Assembly: GCA_964247725.1 (NCBI GenBank)
Contig: CAXTVM010000005.1
Span: 51,789-115,788, forward strand
Direction of reading: 5' to 3'
DNA length: 64,000 nucleotides
DNA from: Lichenicola sp964247725
GTDB taxonomy: Bacteria > Pseudomonadota > Alphaproteobacteria > Acetobacterales > Acetobacteraceae
The notes beneath the pieces are model-generated. The model worked only from the letters and a program-made list of their open reading frames with translations, made no database searches and was not told the origin of the DNA. The translations under genes were made by a program, and so were the position numbers. Below are positions 25,647 to 34,021 of this stretch, piece by piece; the stretch's first letter is position 1; each line of letters starts with the position of its first letter.

Positions 25647-26102
25647 TCAGGCGGAGGCCAGGGCCGCCGCGCGCTGCACCGCCCGGGCCATCGAAGCGAT
25701 GCCGTTGCCGCGGTTGGTGGACAGCGCCTCCAGCAGGCCGAGCCGCTTCAGGAACGCGGGGTCGGTGGCCAGCACCTCGTCCGGCGCGCGGCCCGAATAG
25801 ACCCGCAGCAGCAGCGCCACCAGGCCGGACACGATGGCGGCATCGGACGCGCCGGCGAAGCGCAGCCGGCCCTGCGACAGGTCGGACTCCATCCAAACCT
25901 GGCTCTGGCAGCCGGGCACCCGGTGCGCGTCGTCCGCCCACTCGGTCGGGAACGGCGGCAGCGTGCGGCCCAGCTCGATGATGTACTGGTAGCGCTCCAT
26001 CCAGTCGTCGAACACGTCCAGCTCCTCCCCGATCGCCGCGATCGCCGCATCGGCGGTGGGCTCGGTGGGACGCACGTATGGATCGGTTGGGGCGTTTGGC
26101 AT
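25647..26102 (-). CDS. sufE: SufE family cysteine desulfuration protein
   Basis: A 151-residue SufE-like sulfur acceptor. ELDVFDDWMERYQYIIELGR, the active Cys in HRVPGCQSQVW, and the C-terminal LLRVYSGRAPDEVL with LSTNRGNGIASM are diagnostic. SufE takes persulfide sulfur from a SufS-type desulfurase and feeds iron-sulfur cluster assembly. The ATG at 26102 gives the usual N-terminus; an upstream in-frame start would run into the promoter of the divergent toxin-antitoxin operon. No other suf genes are in the window. Confidence 0.9.
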   Translation of the reverse strand: MPNAPTDPYVRPTEPTADAAIAAIGEELDVFDDWMERYQYIIELGRTLPPFPTEWADDAHRVPGCQSQVWMESDLSQGRLRFAGASDAAIVSGLVALLLRVYSGRAPDEVLATDPAFLKRLGLLEALSTNRGNGIASMARAVQRAAALASA

Positions 26103-26149
26103 GGTCGTGATGTGCGGAGCGGGATTGGGACAGTCAAGCTGCATGGACC

Positions 26150-26178
26150 TTGAAACGGCTGCCATTTGGCAGTATGTT
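26150..26178 (+). promoter_or_regulatory. Sigma70-type promoter with embedded operator for the RES/Xre operon
   Basis: TTGAAA at 26150-26155, a 17-base spacer and TATGTT at 26173-26178 make a near-consensus promoter 18 bases before the antitoxin start. The spacer contains CTGCCA-TT-TGGCAG (26159-26172), a perfect 14-base palindrome. That is the expected place for autorepression by an Xre-type antitoxin, alone or with its toxin. CAGGAG follows as the ribosome site. Confidence 0.68.
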
Positions 26179-26195
26179 AGGTGCCAGGAGACACC

Positions 26196-26657
26196 ATGCG
26201 CGCCAACATCGACATCGCCTTCGACCGTCCCACCGTGGTGCCGGTCCCGAACGGCAGGCTGAACCTGTCCGATCCGGCGACCCGGCTCCGGCTGACGCCG
26301 TCGGCGATCGACGGCATGATCCGGCTTGGCGAGATCTGGCGGCTGAGCACGGAGGAGACCTGCCTGCTGCTCGGCGACATGTCCGAACGCAGCTGGTTCC
26401 GATGGAAGCGGCAGGAGGATCCGCGGCCCGACCGGTCGCTGTCACAGGACATGCTGACCCGGATCAGCGTGCTGGTCGGCATCTTCAAGGGGCTGCGGCT
26501 GCTGTTTTCCGAGCCGCTGGCCGACGACTGGATCAGGCTGCCCAACCGCGGGCCGCTGTTCGGCGGCCGCGCGCCGCTCGACGTCGCAATCGAGCGCGGC
26601 ATCCCGGGCATGCTGGAGGTCCGCGAGCACGTCGACGCTCTCCGCGGCGGGCTGTAG
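26196..26657 (+). CDS. Xre/MbcA/ParS-type antitoxin
   Basis: A 153-residue antitoxin of the RES-Xre family. The N-terminal half contains an Xre-like helix-turn-helix (RLGEIWRLSTEETCLLLG followed by MSERSWFRWKR). The C-terminal ParS/MbcA domain has LTRISVLVGIFKGLRLLFSE, LADDWIRLPN and PLFGGRAPLDVAIERGIPGM, the segment that covers the toxin active site. It neutralises the RES protein encoded 5 bases downstream and likely binds the palindrome in its own promoter. The ATG at 26196 was chosen because of the GGAG 8 bases before it. Confidence 0.88.
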   Translation: MRANIDIAFDRPTVVPVPNGRLNLSDPATRLRLTPSAIDGMIRLGEIWRLSTEETCLLLGDMSERSWFRWKRQEDPRPDRSLSQDMLTRISVLVGIFKGLRLLFSEPLADDWIRLPNRGPLFGGRAPLDVAIERGIPGMLEVREHVDALRGGL

Positions 26658-26662
26658 CGCCG

Positions 26663-27439
26663 ATGGACCATCCGGATGCCGGCACCATCATGGCTTGTGC
26701 CCCCGAGGCGCCGCTGCCGCCGACCTGCAGCCCTGAGGCGGCGCTGCCGCCGACCTGCAGCCTGGTGCAGCGCGACACCGTGCGCCTGATCCCGAGCGGG
26801 CGGCTGAAGCCGGCGGTGCTGGCGCCGCTGGCCGCCACCCCGCGAGCGCTGGACGACCTGGCCGAGCTGGAGGGCGCCACCAACGGCCGCATTCAGGCGT
26901 GCGAGAGCGGGCTGCCCGATCTCGACCCGCGCGAGCTGGTGTTCGGGCGCCCGAACGACAGCTTCGTCAACGCGGCCTTCACCCATGTCCGGCCGGGCGG
27001 CAACCGCTTCAACGACGCCGGCCGCGGCGCCTGGTACTGCGGCTGGGACGCCGAGACCTCGCTCGGCGAGGTGGCCTACCACCTGACCCGCGAGCTGGAC
27101 GCGATCGAGCGCTACGACACCCATGTCGACTACGCCGCCCTGGTGGCCGACTTCATCGGCCCGTTCCACGACCTTCGCCGGCCGGCCGCATCGCGGGACC
27201 GCGCCTACGCCGACGTGCTGGCGCCGGAGGTAGGCCCCGCCTATGCGCGCGGCCAGGCGCTGGCGCGGCGGCTGCGGGCGGCGGGCGGCAACGGGCTGGT
27301 GTATCCCTCGGCGCGCTGGCCGGGGGGCGTGTGCCTGGTCGCGTTCCGTCCCAGCCTGGTGCAGAACCTCCGCCAGGGCGGGCTGTGGCGCCTCACTTGG
27401 TCCGGCGGCCGCACGCCGGCGATCGCCAGCCTGTCCTGA
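26663..27439 (+). CDS. RES-domain toxin (NAD+-degrading family)
   Basis: A 258-residue RES protein. The name-giving residues are visible: Arg in PGGNRFNDAGRG, Glu in SLGEVAYHLTRE and Ser in YPSARWPGGVCLVAF. Members of this family deplete cellular NAD+, causing growth arrest. It is 5 bases after the antitoxin gene. The N-terminus carries a tandem 10-residue repeat (PEAPLPPTCS/PEAALPPTCS) from a 30-base DNA duplication, unusual for the family and possibly disordered. At about 258 residues it is somewhat longer than typical. Confidence 0.88.
   Translation: MDHPDAGTIMACAPEAPLPPTCSPEAALPPTCSLVQRDTVRLIPSGRLKPAVLAPLAATPRALDDLAELEGATNGRIQACESGLPDLDPRELVFGRPNDSFVNAAFTHVRPGGNRFNDAGRGAWYCGWDAETSLGEVAYHLTRELDAIERYDTHVDYAALVADFIGPFHDLRRPAASRDRAYADVLAPEVGPAYARGQALARRLRAAGGNGLVYPSARWPGGVCLVAFRPSLVQNLRQGGLWRLTWSGGRTPAIASLS
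26701..26760. repeat. Tandem 30-base duplication in the RES toxin gene
   Basis: Two adjacent 30-base units differ at two positions and encode PEAPLPPTCS then PEAALPPTCS. Located upstream of the RES core, so the catalytic domain is untouched. Confidence 0.85.
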
Positions 27440-27457
27440 CGCGACGCAGGGGGCTGC

Positions 27458-28291
27458 ATGACTATTTCCGCCAGCCGATCGATCCGCCGCCTGGCCTGGC
27501 GGGACGACGCGTTCGCCGCCGGCCTGCGAACGGTCCCGGTCGAGATGGCGGTGGCGCTGTCCTTCAACCGCCTGTCGCACGCGGTGATGATGGCGACGCC
27601 GGCGGACCTGGAGGATTTCGCGCTCGGCTTCAGCCTGTCGGAGGAGGTTGTCGGCGACCCCGGCGAGATCGAGGAGATCGAGGTGGTCGAGCTGCCCGAT
27701 GCGGATGGCCGCGTGCCGCGCGGCATCGAACTGCGGCTGTGGATCGGGGAGCGGGGGATGCGGTCGCTGGACGCGCGGCGACGCCACGTCGCCGGCCCCA
27801 CCGGGTGCGGCCTATGCGGCCTCGAGAGCCTGGACGCGGCGCTGCGGCCGCCGCGCCCGGTGCCGGCCGGCCGCGTGTTCGCGGCCGCCGACATCCGGCG
27901 TGCGGTCGCCTCGCTGTGGCCGGCGCAGTCGCTGGGCCGGGAGACCCGCGCCGTGCATGCCGCCGGCTTCTGGACGCCCGAGCGCGGGCTGGTGGCGTTG
28001 CGCGAGGATGTCGGCCGGCACAACGCGTTCGACAAGCTGCACGGGGCGCTGGCGCGGGCGCGGCAGCCGGCCGCCGACGGGGTGGTGGTGATGACCAGCC
28101 GGATCTCGGTCGAGCTGGTGCAGAAGGCGGCGACTATGGGCGCGCCGGTGCTGGCGGCGGTCTCGGCGCCGACCACGCTGGCGCTGGCGGTCGCCGAGCA
28201 GGCCGGCATGACGCTGGTGGCGGTCGCGCGCGAGGACGGCTTCGAGCTGTGCTGCGGCCGGCAGCGCATCGCCGAGGCGGCCGCTGGATGA
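27458..28291 (+). CDS. fdhD: Formate dehydrogenase accessory sulfurtransferase FdhD
   Basis: A 277-residue FdhD protein. PVEMAVALSFNRLSHAVMMA, DLEDFALGFSLSEE, the sulfur-relay pair Cys117/Cys120 in TGCGLCG, EDVGRHNAFDKL, TSRISVELVQKAA and SAPTTLALAVAEQAGM are all characteristic. It transfers sulfur from a cysteine desulfurase to the molybdenum cofactor of formate dehydrogenase. No formate dehydrogenase gene is nearby. Its stop overlaps the start of a glycan-related giant gene (ATGA), an unexpected partner. Confidence 0.93.
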   Translation: MTISASRSIRRLAWRDDAFAAGLRTVPVEMAVALSFNRLSHAVMMATPADLEDFALGFSLSEEVVGDPGEIEEIEVVELPDADGRVPRGIELRLWIGERGMRSLDARRRHVAGPTGCGLCGLESLDAALRPPRPVPAGRVFAAADIRRAVASLWPAQSLGRETRAVHAAGFWTPERGLVALREDVGRHNAFDKLHGALARARQPAADGVVVMTSRISVELVQKAATMGAPVLAAVSAPTTLALAVAEQAGMTLVAVAREDGFELCCGRQRIAEAAAG

Positions 28292-31200
28292 GCGGGCTGC
28301 CGCCGACGTCGGACGGCCTGGACGAGCCGGGAGACGGGCTGGAGGCGGCGCTGCGGGCCGGCGAGGCGCGCTGGCGCGAGGTCGCGCGGCACCGGACCGC
28401 GATCGCCCGCTCCGGGCTGTTCGACGCCGACTGGTATCGCCGGCACCACCCGGCGGCGGTGGACAGCGACCTGCCGGCGCTCGACCACTACCTCACGCGG
28501 GGCGTCGCCGCCCGGGCCTCGCCCGGCCCGCTGTTCGATGCGCGGGCCTACCTGCGGCAGGCCTGGCACCTCCGCGCGGGGCTCGACGACCCGCTGACGC
28601 ACTACCTGGGGTCAGGCATCGGCGAGGGCCGCCGCGTGGCCCCGGTGGCGGCGATGCTGCTGCCCGACCGGCAGGGCCGGCCGCTGGAGCCGTGGACGCT
28701 GCTGCCGGTGACATCGGCGCGGCCGACGGTCGCGGTGGTCGTACACGTGTTCTACCTCGAGCTGTTCGGCGAGATCTGCGACGCGCTGGCGTTGATGCCG
28801 TACCGGTTCACGCTGCTGGCGACCACCGACTGCGAGCAGAAGGCGGCGGCCATCGCCGCCGAGGTCGCGCGCCGGCGGCTCGACGCGCACCTGGTGGTGC
28901 GGGTCGGCGCCAACCGCGGCCGCAACTTCGGGCCGTTCCTGCTGGCGTTCCGAGACGCGATCGCCGGCCACGACCTGATGCTGCACCTGCACACCAAGAG
29001 CTCGCGCTACACTGGGTCCGACCAGTCCGGCTGGCGGCAGGTGCTGCTGCGCACGCTGCTGCCGGCGGCGACGGCGATCAACGCCCTGATCGAGCGCTTC
29101 GTGGCCGATCCCCGGCTCGGCGTGCTGACCGCCTCGCCCGGCGAGGAGGCGCGCTACTGGAGCTACGCCTGGCTGTCGAACCGGCACCTGGCGCAGCCGC
29201 TGTTCGACCGGCTGGGGCTTCGCGTCCCGGTGCCGCGCGGCATGTTCGACTATCCGCACGGCGGCATGTTCTGGGCCCGTCCGCGCGCGCTGGCCCGGCT
29301 GATCGGCCATTGCTGGACTGGCGAGGACTTCCCGCCCGAGCTCGGCCAGACCGACGGCACGATCATGCACGCGATCGAGCGGGTCGTGGTGCTGGCCGCC
29401 GCCGATGCCGGCTACGGCTTCGCCGAGCTGGATTACGAGCACGGCCTGATCCGGCCCGGCTGGAGCGCCCGCAACCTCGACCAATACCTTCGGGCCTCGC
29501 ATGACGGGCTGCTTGACACCATCGAGCGCATGGGCACGGTCTCGTTCGACCTGTTCGACACGCTGCTGACCCGGATCTGCCTGATGCCGGACGCGGTGCA
29601 TCGCTGGATCGAGATGCTGGCTACACGGCGATACCCGGGCGCCGACGGCTACGCGGCGCGCCGTGGGGCGGCGGAGACGGCGGCCCGGCTGGCCCCGGAC
29701 GGGCAGGGCGACGTCGACCTCGACCAGATCCACGCGCGGTTCCGCGCCGCCTGGCGGGACGCTCCCGGCGGCTGGACCGCGGACGCGGTCCAGCACGTGC
29801 TCGGGCTGGAGGCGGCCCTCGACCTGCGCACGCTGCGGCCGCGGCAGGCGGTGATCGCGGCCCTGGACGCGGCGCGGGCAGGGGGCCACCGCGTGGTGGT
29901 GACCAGCGACAGCTACCTGCCGCGCCGGCTGTTCGACGCGGTGCTGGGCGGCTTCGGCCTCCTGGGTAAGGTCGACGCGGTCTACCTGTCGTCGGAGCGG
30001 CGGGCGCGCAAGGATCGCGGCGACCTGTGGCCGATCGTCGCCGCCGCCGAGCCCGGCCTGCTGCATGTCGGCGACAACGAGCAGTCCGACATCCACCGCA
30101 CCGCCGACGCCGGCATCCGGCACTTCCACGTCATGAGCCCGGCGGCGCTGTTCGAGGGCGCCGGCCTCGCCCCCGCCGCCGACGGGGACCGGCCGCTCGG
30201 CGATGACATCCTGCTGGGCCCGGTCGCCTGCGCGCTGTTCAACTCTCCCTATCTCGATCCGGACGATCCGGGCGCGCCGCCGCTGGCCGAGCCGGAGCAG
30301 GCCGGCGCCGTCGTGTTCGGGCCGCTGCTGTTCGCGTTCGTGACCTGGCTCGCCTCGCACCCGGCTACGTGCCACCTGGAACGCCTGCACTTCATGTCCC
30401 GCGAGGGCTACTTCCTGAAGCGGCTGTACGACGCGGTGCGGACGGCGAGCGGCCGCAACGACCTGCCGCCGTCGGACTACTTCCACTGCTCCCGCCGCGC
30501 GGCGTTGGCGGCCTTGCAAGGCCTGGCCGACGACGACGCGCCGCTCGGCGTCGACCCGGTGCTGCGCGGCGCCGGGTTTCACGGCTCGCTGGATGCCTTC
30601 TTCCTGGCGCGGCTCGGGCTCGAGCCGAGCGCGTCCGACACGTCCCGGATCAGGCTGCCGGGCGACGAGGAGCTGGTGCGCTGCGTGATGGAGCTGCGCC
30701 GGCCGGAGATCGCGGCGCACGGCCGGCGCGCGCTGGCGCAGCTGCGCGCCTACGCCGCATCGCGCGGGCTGGACTCCGCGCGGCCGCTCGGCCTGGTCGA
30801 CGTCGGCTACAGCGCCACCATGCAGACCGCCCTGCAGGCGGCGACCGGGCGGCCGCTGATCGGGCTCTACATGGGCGTGTCGCAGGCGGCGTCGCAAGTG
30901 CGGGCCGGCGGCGGCCATGCGTTCGGGGCGTTCGCGGACGGCGACGTCGAGAGCTTCACCGGCGGCTACGGGCTGATGCTGGAAGCGTTCCTGACCGCGC
31001 CGCATGGCCAGGTGATCGGCTACGACGACGCCGTCTCGCCGCCGGCGCCGCGGTTCCGCCACGACGGGCTGTCGCAGCGCCAGTTCCCGACGCTGGAGCG
31101 GATCTACGCCGGCGTCGAGCGCTACGCGCTGGAGCTGATCGCGTGCTGGGGTCCGGAGCTGCTGGAGCTGCCGTTCCGGCCGGAGGCGGCGACCGCGATG

Positions 31201-31332
31201 CTGGAGGCGGTGCGCGACGGGCGGCTGCGGCTGGGACCGGACGTCCTGGGCGCGCTGTCGGTCGAGGACGATTTCTGCGGCAACGGCGAGATCGACGTGT
31301 TCGGCCGCCTGCTGCGGCCGGAGCCGGCATGA
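28288..31332 (+). CDS. Large RgpF-like / HAD-hydrolase multidomain protein
   Basis: A 1014-residue protein starting at ATG 28288 (ATGA overlap with fdhD). Residues 1-120 contain LFDADWYRRHHP and LDHYLTRG-type segments common in surface-polysaccharide glycosyltransferases. Residues about 146-385 match the rhamnan-synthesis RgpF region (VAVVVHVFYLELFGEI, LHLHTKSSR, YPHGGMFWARP). Residues 418-600 form a HAD domain with FDLFDTLLTR (Asp421/Asp424), TSDSYLP and HVGDNEQSD. The remaining 400 residues carry FMSREGYFLKRLYDAV and LVDVGYSATMQTALQ, seen in HAD-linked polysaccharide proteins. It probably modifies cell-surface glycans; its place between fdhD and thiO is odd. Confidence 0.78.
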   Translation: MSGLPPTSDGLDEPGDGLEAALRAGEARWREVARHRTAIARSGLFDADWYRRHHPAAVDSDLPALDHYLTRGVAARASPGPLFDARAYLRQAWHLRAGLDDPLTHYLGSGIGEGRRVAPVAAMLLPDRQGRPLEPWTLLPVTSARPTVAVVVHVFYLELFGEICDALALMPYRFTLLATTDCEQKAAAIAAEVARRRLDAHLVVRVGANRGRNFGPFLLAFRDAIAGHDLMLHLHTKSSRYTGSDQSGWRQVLLRTLLPAATAINALIERFVADPRLGVLTASPGEEARYWSYAWLSNRHLAQPLFDRLGLRVPVPRGMFDYPHGGMFWARPRALARLIGHCWTGEDFPPELGQTDGTIMHAIERVVVLAAADAGYGFAELDYEHGLIRPGWSARNLDQYLRASHDGLLDTIERMGTVSFDLFDTLLTRICLMPDAVHRWIEMLATRRYPGADGYAARRGAAETAARLAPDGQGDVDLDQIHARFRAAWRDAPGGWTADAVQHVLGLEAALDLRTLRPRQAVIAALDAARAGGHRVVVTSDSYLPRRLFDAVLGGFGLLGKVDAVYLSSERRARKDRGDLWPIVAAAEPGLLHVGDNEQSDIHRTADAGIRHFHVMSPAALFEGAGLAPAADGDRPLGDDILLGPVACALFNSPYLDPDDPGAPPLAEPEQAGAVVFGPLLFAFVTWLASHPATCHLERLHFMSREGYFLKRLYDAVRTASGRNDLPPSDYFHCSRRAALAALQGLADDDAPLGVDPVLRGAGFHGSLDAFFLARLGLEPSASDTSRIRLPGDEELVRCVMELRRPEIAAHGRRALAQLRAYAASRGLDSARPLGLVDVGYSATMQTALQAATGRPLIGLYMGVSQAASQVRAGGGHAFGAFADGDVESFTGGYGLMLEAFLTAPHGQVIGYDDAVSPPAPRFRHDGLSQRQFPTLERIYAGVERYALELIACWGPELLELPFRPEAATAMLEAVRDGRLRLGPDVLGALSVEDDFCGNGEIDVFGRLLRPEPA

Positions 31333-32348
31333 CCGCCTTCGTCCGCGTGCTGGTCCGCGGCGGCGGCGTCGCCGGGCTCGCCTGCGCCGTCAGCCTGGCC
31401 GAGGCCGGCGCCGCCGTGACGCTGGCCGAGGCGGCGCCCTCGATCGGCGGCGGCGCGTCGTGGAAGGCCGGCGGCATGCTGGCCCCTTGGTGCGAGGCCG
31501 AGACCGCGCCGGCCGACCTGCCCGCGCTGGCGCTGCCATCCCTCGACTGGTGGCGGCGCCAGGTGCCCTCGACGTGCTCTGCCGGCACGCTGGTGCTGGC
31601 GCTGTCGCGCGACGGCGGCGAGCTGGCCCGTTTCGCGCGCCGCACCACCGGCCATCGCACCCTGGACGCCTCGGCGCTGGCGGCGCTGGAGCCGGCGCTG
31701 GAGAGCCGGTTCCAGCGCGCGCTGTTCTATCCGGACGAGGCGCACCTCGATCCGCGGCAGGCGCTGCCGGCGCTGGCGGACCGGCTGCGGGCGCTGGGCG
31801 GGACGGTGCTGACCACGCAGCCTGAGCCGCCGGCGGGATCGTTCGATGCGACCGTCGACTGCCGGGGCTACGGCGCCCGCGAGGCGCTGCCGGACCTGCG
31901 CGGCGTGCGCGGCGAGATGCTGCTCCTGCGGGCGCCGGGCGTTGGCCTGGCGCGGCCGGTGCGGCTGCTGCACCCGCGCACGCCGGTGTATGTGGTGCCG
32001 CGCGACGACGACCTGTTCATGGTCGGCGCCACCATGATCGAGAGCGAGGATCGCGGCCCGCCTAGGCTGCGCTCGATGATGGAGCTGATGGGGGCCGCCT
32101 ACGCGCTGCATCCCGGCTTCGCCGAGGGGGGCATCGTCGAGATCGCCGCCGACCTGCGACCGGCGTTCGGCGACAACATGCCGCGCCTGCGCCGCGAAGG
32201 GGACGTGCTGCACGTCAACGGCATGTTCCGGCACGGCTTCCTGCTGGCGCCGGTGCTGGCGGGGGAGGTGGTGGAGGCGGTTCTAGGAAGGCCAGGGCTC
32301 TGCCCTGGACCCGCCAAGGGCCGGCGGCCCTTGGAACCCGATTCTTAA
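31329..32348 (+). CDS. thiO: Glycine oxidase-like FAD enzyme ThiO
   Basis: A 339-residue FAD-dependent amine oxidase. RGGGVAGLACAVSLAEAGA is the FAD-binding start, SWKAGGMLAPWCEAE a conserved ThiO block, and VYVVPRDDDLFMVGATMIES and FGDNMPRLRREGDVLHVNGMFRHGF the substrate-domain blocks. ThiO makes dehydroglycine for the thiazole half of thiamine. It overlaps the upstream gene (ATGA). The last 20 or so residues (from GRPGLCPGPA onward) are encoded by the left arm of repeat copy C, so the natural C-terminus appears to have been replaced or extended by the repeat. Confidence 0.88.
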   Translation: MTAFVRVLVRGGGVAGLACAVSLAEAGAAVTLAEAAPSIGGGASWKAGGMLAPWCEAETAPADLPALALPSLDWWRRQVPSTCSAGTLVLALSRDGGELARFARRTTGHRTLDASALAALEPALESRFQRALFYPDEAHLDPRQALPALADRLRALGGTVLTTQPEPPAGSFDATVDCRGYGAREALPDLRGVRGEMLLLRAPGVGLARPVRLLHPRTPVYVVPRDDDLFMVGATMIESEDRGPPRLRSMMELMGAAYALHPGFAEGGIVEIAADLRPAFGDNMPRLRREGDVLHVNGMFRHGFLLAPVLAGEVVEAVLGRPGLCPGPAKGRRPLEPDS

Positions 32349-32411
32349 GGAATGATGTCCAGAGGCTCCGCCTCTGGCGGGTCCAGGGGCAGAGCCCCTG
32401 GCCTTCCTTCT
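32286..32411. repeat. Dispersed long palindromic repeat, copy C
   Basis: Left arm GAAGGCCAGGGC...CCTGGACCCGCC, inner hairpins AAGGGCCGGCGGCCCTT and CCAGAGGCTCCGCCTCTGG, and right arm GGCGGGTCCAGGGGC...CCCCTGGCCTTC. The first 63 bases are inside the thiO reading frame; the rest fills the thiO-thiS gap. Same family as copies A, B and G. Confidence 0.82.
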
Positions 32412-32433
32412 CCTCGCAGGCGATAACTACCTC

Positions 32434-32631
32434 ATGCGCATCACCGTAAACGGCGAGCCGCGCGACGTCCTCGCCGCGACGCTCGCCGCCCTGCTCGACG
32501 AGCTCGGCTACGCCGGCGCCCGGCTGGCGACGGCATTCGACGGCGACTTCGTGCCGACCGGCGGACGCCGGGCCTGCGCCCTCCGAGAGGGCTGCGCGAT
32601 CGAGATCCTGGCGCCGCGCCAGGGCGGATGA
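32434..32631 (+). CDS. thiS: Sulfur carrier protein ThiS
   Basis: A 65-residue ubiquitin-fold sulfur carrier. It begins MRITVNGEPRDV, contains TLAALLDELGY and VATAF-like ATAFDGDFVP, and ends with the required Gly-Gly (APRQGG). The terminal Gly is adenylated and thiocarboxylated, then donates sulfur to the ThiG reaction. The stop overlaps the thiG start by 4 bases. It is separated from thiO by repeat copy C. Confidence 0.9.
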   Translation: MRITVNGEPRDVLAATLAALLDELGYAGARLATAFDGDFVPTGGRRACALREGCAIEILAPRQGG

Positions 32632-33404
32632 GGCGGATGCGGCTCTACGAGACCGAGTTCACGTCGCGGCTGATCCTCGGCACCGCGCAATACCCGTCGC
32701 CCGACGTGCTGGCGGGTGCGGTGCGGGCGTCCGGGGCGGAGCTGGTGACGGTGTCGCTGCGCAGGGAGTCGGCCGGGCAGCGCGCCGGGCAGTCGTTCTG
32801 GTCGCTGATCCAGGGGCTGGGGGTGCGGGTGCTGCCCAACACCGCCGGCTGCCACTCGGCGCGGGAGGCGGTGACCACGGCGCGGATGGCGCGCGAGGTG
32901 TTCGGCACCGACTGGATCAAGCTGGAGGTGATCGGCGAGCACGACACGCTGGCGCCGGACCTGTTCGGGCTGGTCGAGGCGGCCCGCATCCTGTGCGAGG
33001 ACGGGTTCCGGGTATTCCCCTACACCACCGAGGACCTGGTCGCGGCCGAGCGGCTGCTGCGTGCCGGGTGCGGGGTGCTGATGCCGTGGGGCGCCCCGAT
33101 CGGCTCCGGGCGGGGGCTCAACAACCCGTTCGGGCTGCGCGCGATGCGGGCGCACTTCCCCGAGGTGCCGCTGGTGGTCGATGCCGGCATCGGCCTGCCC
33201 AGCCACGCGGCGGCGGCGATGGAGCTCGGCTACGACGCGGTGCTGCTGAACAGCGCGGTGTCGCAGGCGGGCGATCCGGTGGCGATGGCGGCCGCGTTCC
33301 GGCTCGCCGTCGAGGCCGGCCATGCGGCCCGACTGGCCGATCCGATGGAGCCGCGCGAGATGGCGAGCCCGTCGACGCCGGTGCTGGGCCAGGCCTTCCT
33401 ATGA
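32628..33404 (+). CDS. thiG: Thiazole synthase ThiG
   Basis: A 258-residue TIM-barrel enzyme that condenses DXP, dehydroglycine and ThiS-thiocarboxylate into the thiazole phosphate. SRLILGTAQYPSP, RVLPNTAGCHSAREAV, the Schiff-base Lys in DWIKLEVIGE, LPLGAPIGSG-equivalent MPWGAPIGSGRGL and VVDAGIGLPSHAAAAMELGY are the family blocks. It overlaps thiS (ATGA) and thiE, confirming an operon. Confidence 0.95.
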   Translation: MRRMRLYETEFTSRLILGTAQYPSPDVLAGAVRASGAELVTVSLRRESAGQRAGQSFWSLIQGLGVRVLPNTAGCHSAREAVTTARMAREVFGTDWIKLEVIGEHDTLAPDLFGLVEAARILCEDGFRVFPYTTEDLVAAERLLRAGCGVLMPWGAPIGSGRGLNNPFGLRAMRAHFPEVPLVVDAGIGLPSHAAAAMELGYDAVLLNSAVSQAGDPVAMAAAFRLAVEAGHAARLADPMEPREMASPSTPVLGQAFL

Positions 33405-34021
33405 CGGGCGGGGCCGGCGTGGGCGGCGGGCTGCCGGGGCGGTTCTATCCGGTGGTCGACGGCGCCCACTGGGTGGGCCGGATGGCGGCGGCGGGGGCGC
33501 GGCTGATCCAGCTCCGCGCCAAGTGGGCGGACGGCCCGGTGCTGCGCCAGGAGGTGCGCGACGCGCGCGACGCCTGCGCCGCGCACGGCGCGGTGCTGGT
33601 GCTGAACGACCACTGGCAGGCGGCGATCGACGAGGCGGTGGGCTTCCTGCACCTGGGCCAGGAGGACCTCGACGGCGCCGACCTGGGGGCGATCCGCGCC
33701 GCCGGGATCCGGCTCGGCGTCAGCACCCATTCGCGGCAGGAGCTCGACCGGGCGCTGTCGGTGCGGCCGGACTACGTCGCCCTCGGCCCGATCTGGAAGA
33801 CGACGCTGAAGGCGATGCCGTGGGCGCCGCAGGGGCTCGACCGGCTGACCGACTGGAAGCGCCGGCTCGGCGGGATCCCGCTGGTGGCGATCGGCGGCGT
33901 CACGCTGGAGCGGGCGCCGTCCTGCCTGCGCGCCGGCGCCGACGCGGTCGCGGTGGTCTCCGACGTGACCGGCAGCGAGGACCCGGACGCGCGGGCGCGC
34001 CTGTTTCAGGCGACCCTGTAG
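33401..34021 (+). CDS. thiE: Thiamine phosphate synthase ThiE
   Basis: A 206-residue protein joining the pyrimidine and thiazole moieties. LIQLRAKWADG, LVLNDHWQAAIDEAVGFLHLGQEDL, LGVSTHSRQELDRA, DYVALGPIWKTTLKAMPWAP and AIGGVTLERAPSCLRAGADAVAVVSDV correspond to the phosphate and pyrimidine-binding loops. The start ATG 33401 overlaps the thiG stop. No thiC or thiD is in the window and no TPP riboswitch was recognised upstream. It overlaps the convergent oxygenase gene by 16 bases at the 3' end. Confidence 0.93.
   Translation: MTGGAGVGGGLPGRFYPVVDGAHWVGRMAAAGARLIQLRAKWADGPVLRQEVRDARDACAAHGAVLVLNDHWQAAIDEAVGFLHLGQEDLDGADLGAIRAAGIRLGVSTHSRQELDRALSVRPDYVALGPIWKTTLKAMPWAPQGLDRLTDWKRRLGGIPLVAIGGVTLERAPSCLRAGADAVAVVSDVTGSEDPDARARLFQATL

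Noticed and set aside
31250..31330. TPP riboswitch ahead of the thiamine genes
   Set aside because: thiO starts inside an overlapping gene pair, leaving no leader; no conserved thi-box sequence was seen upstream of fdhD either.
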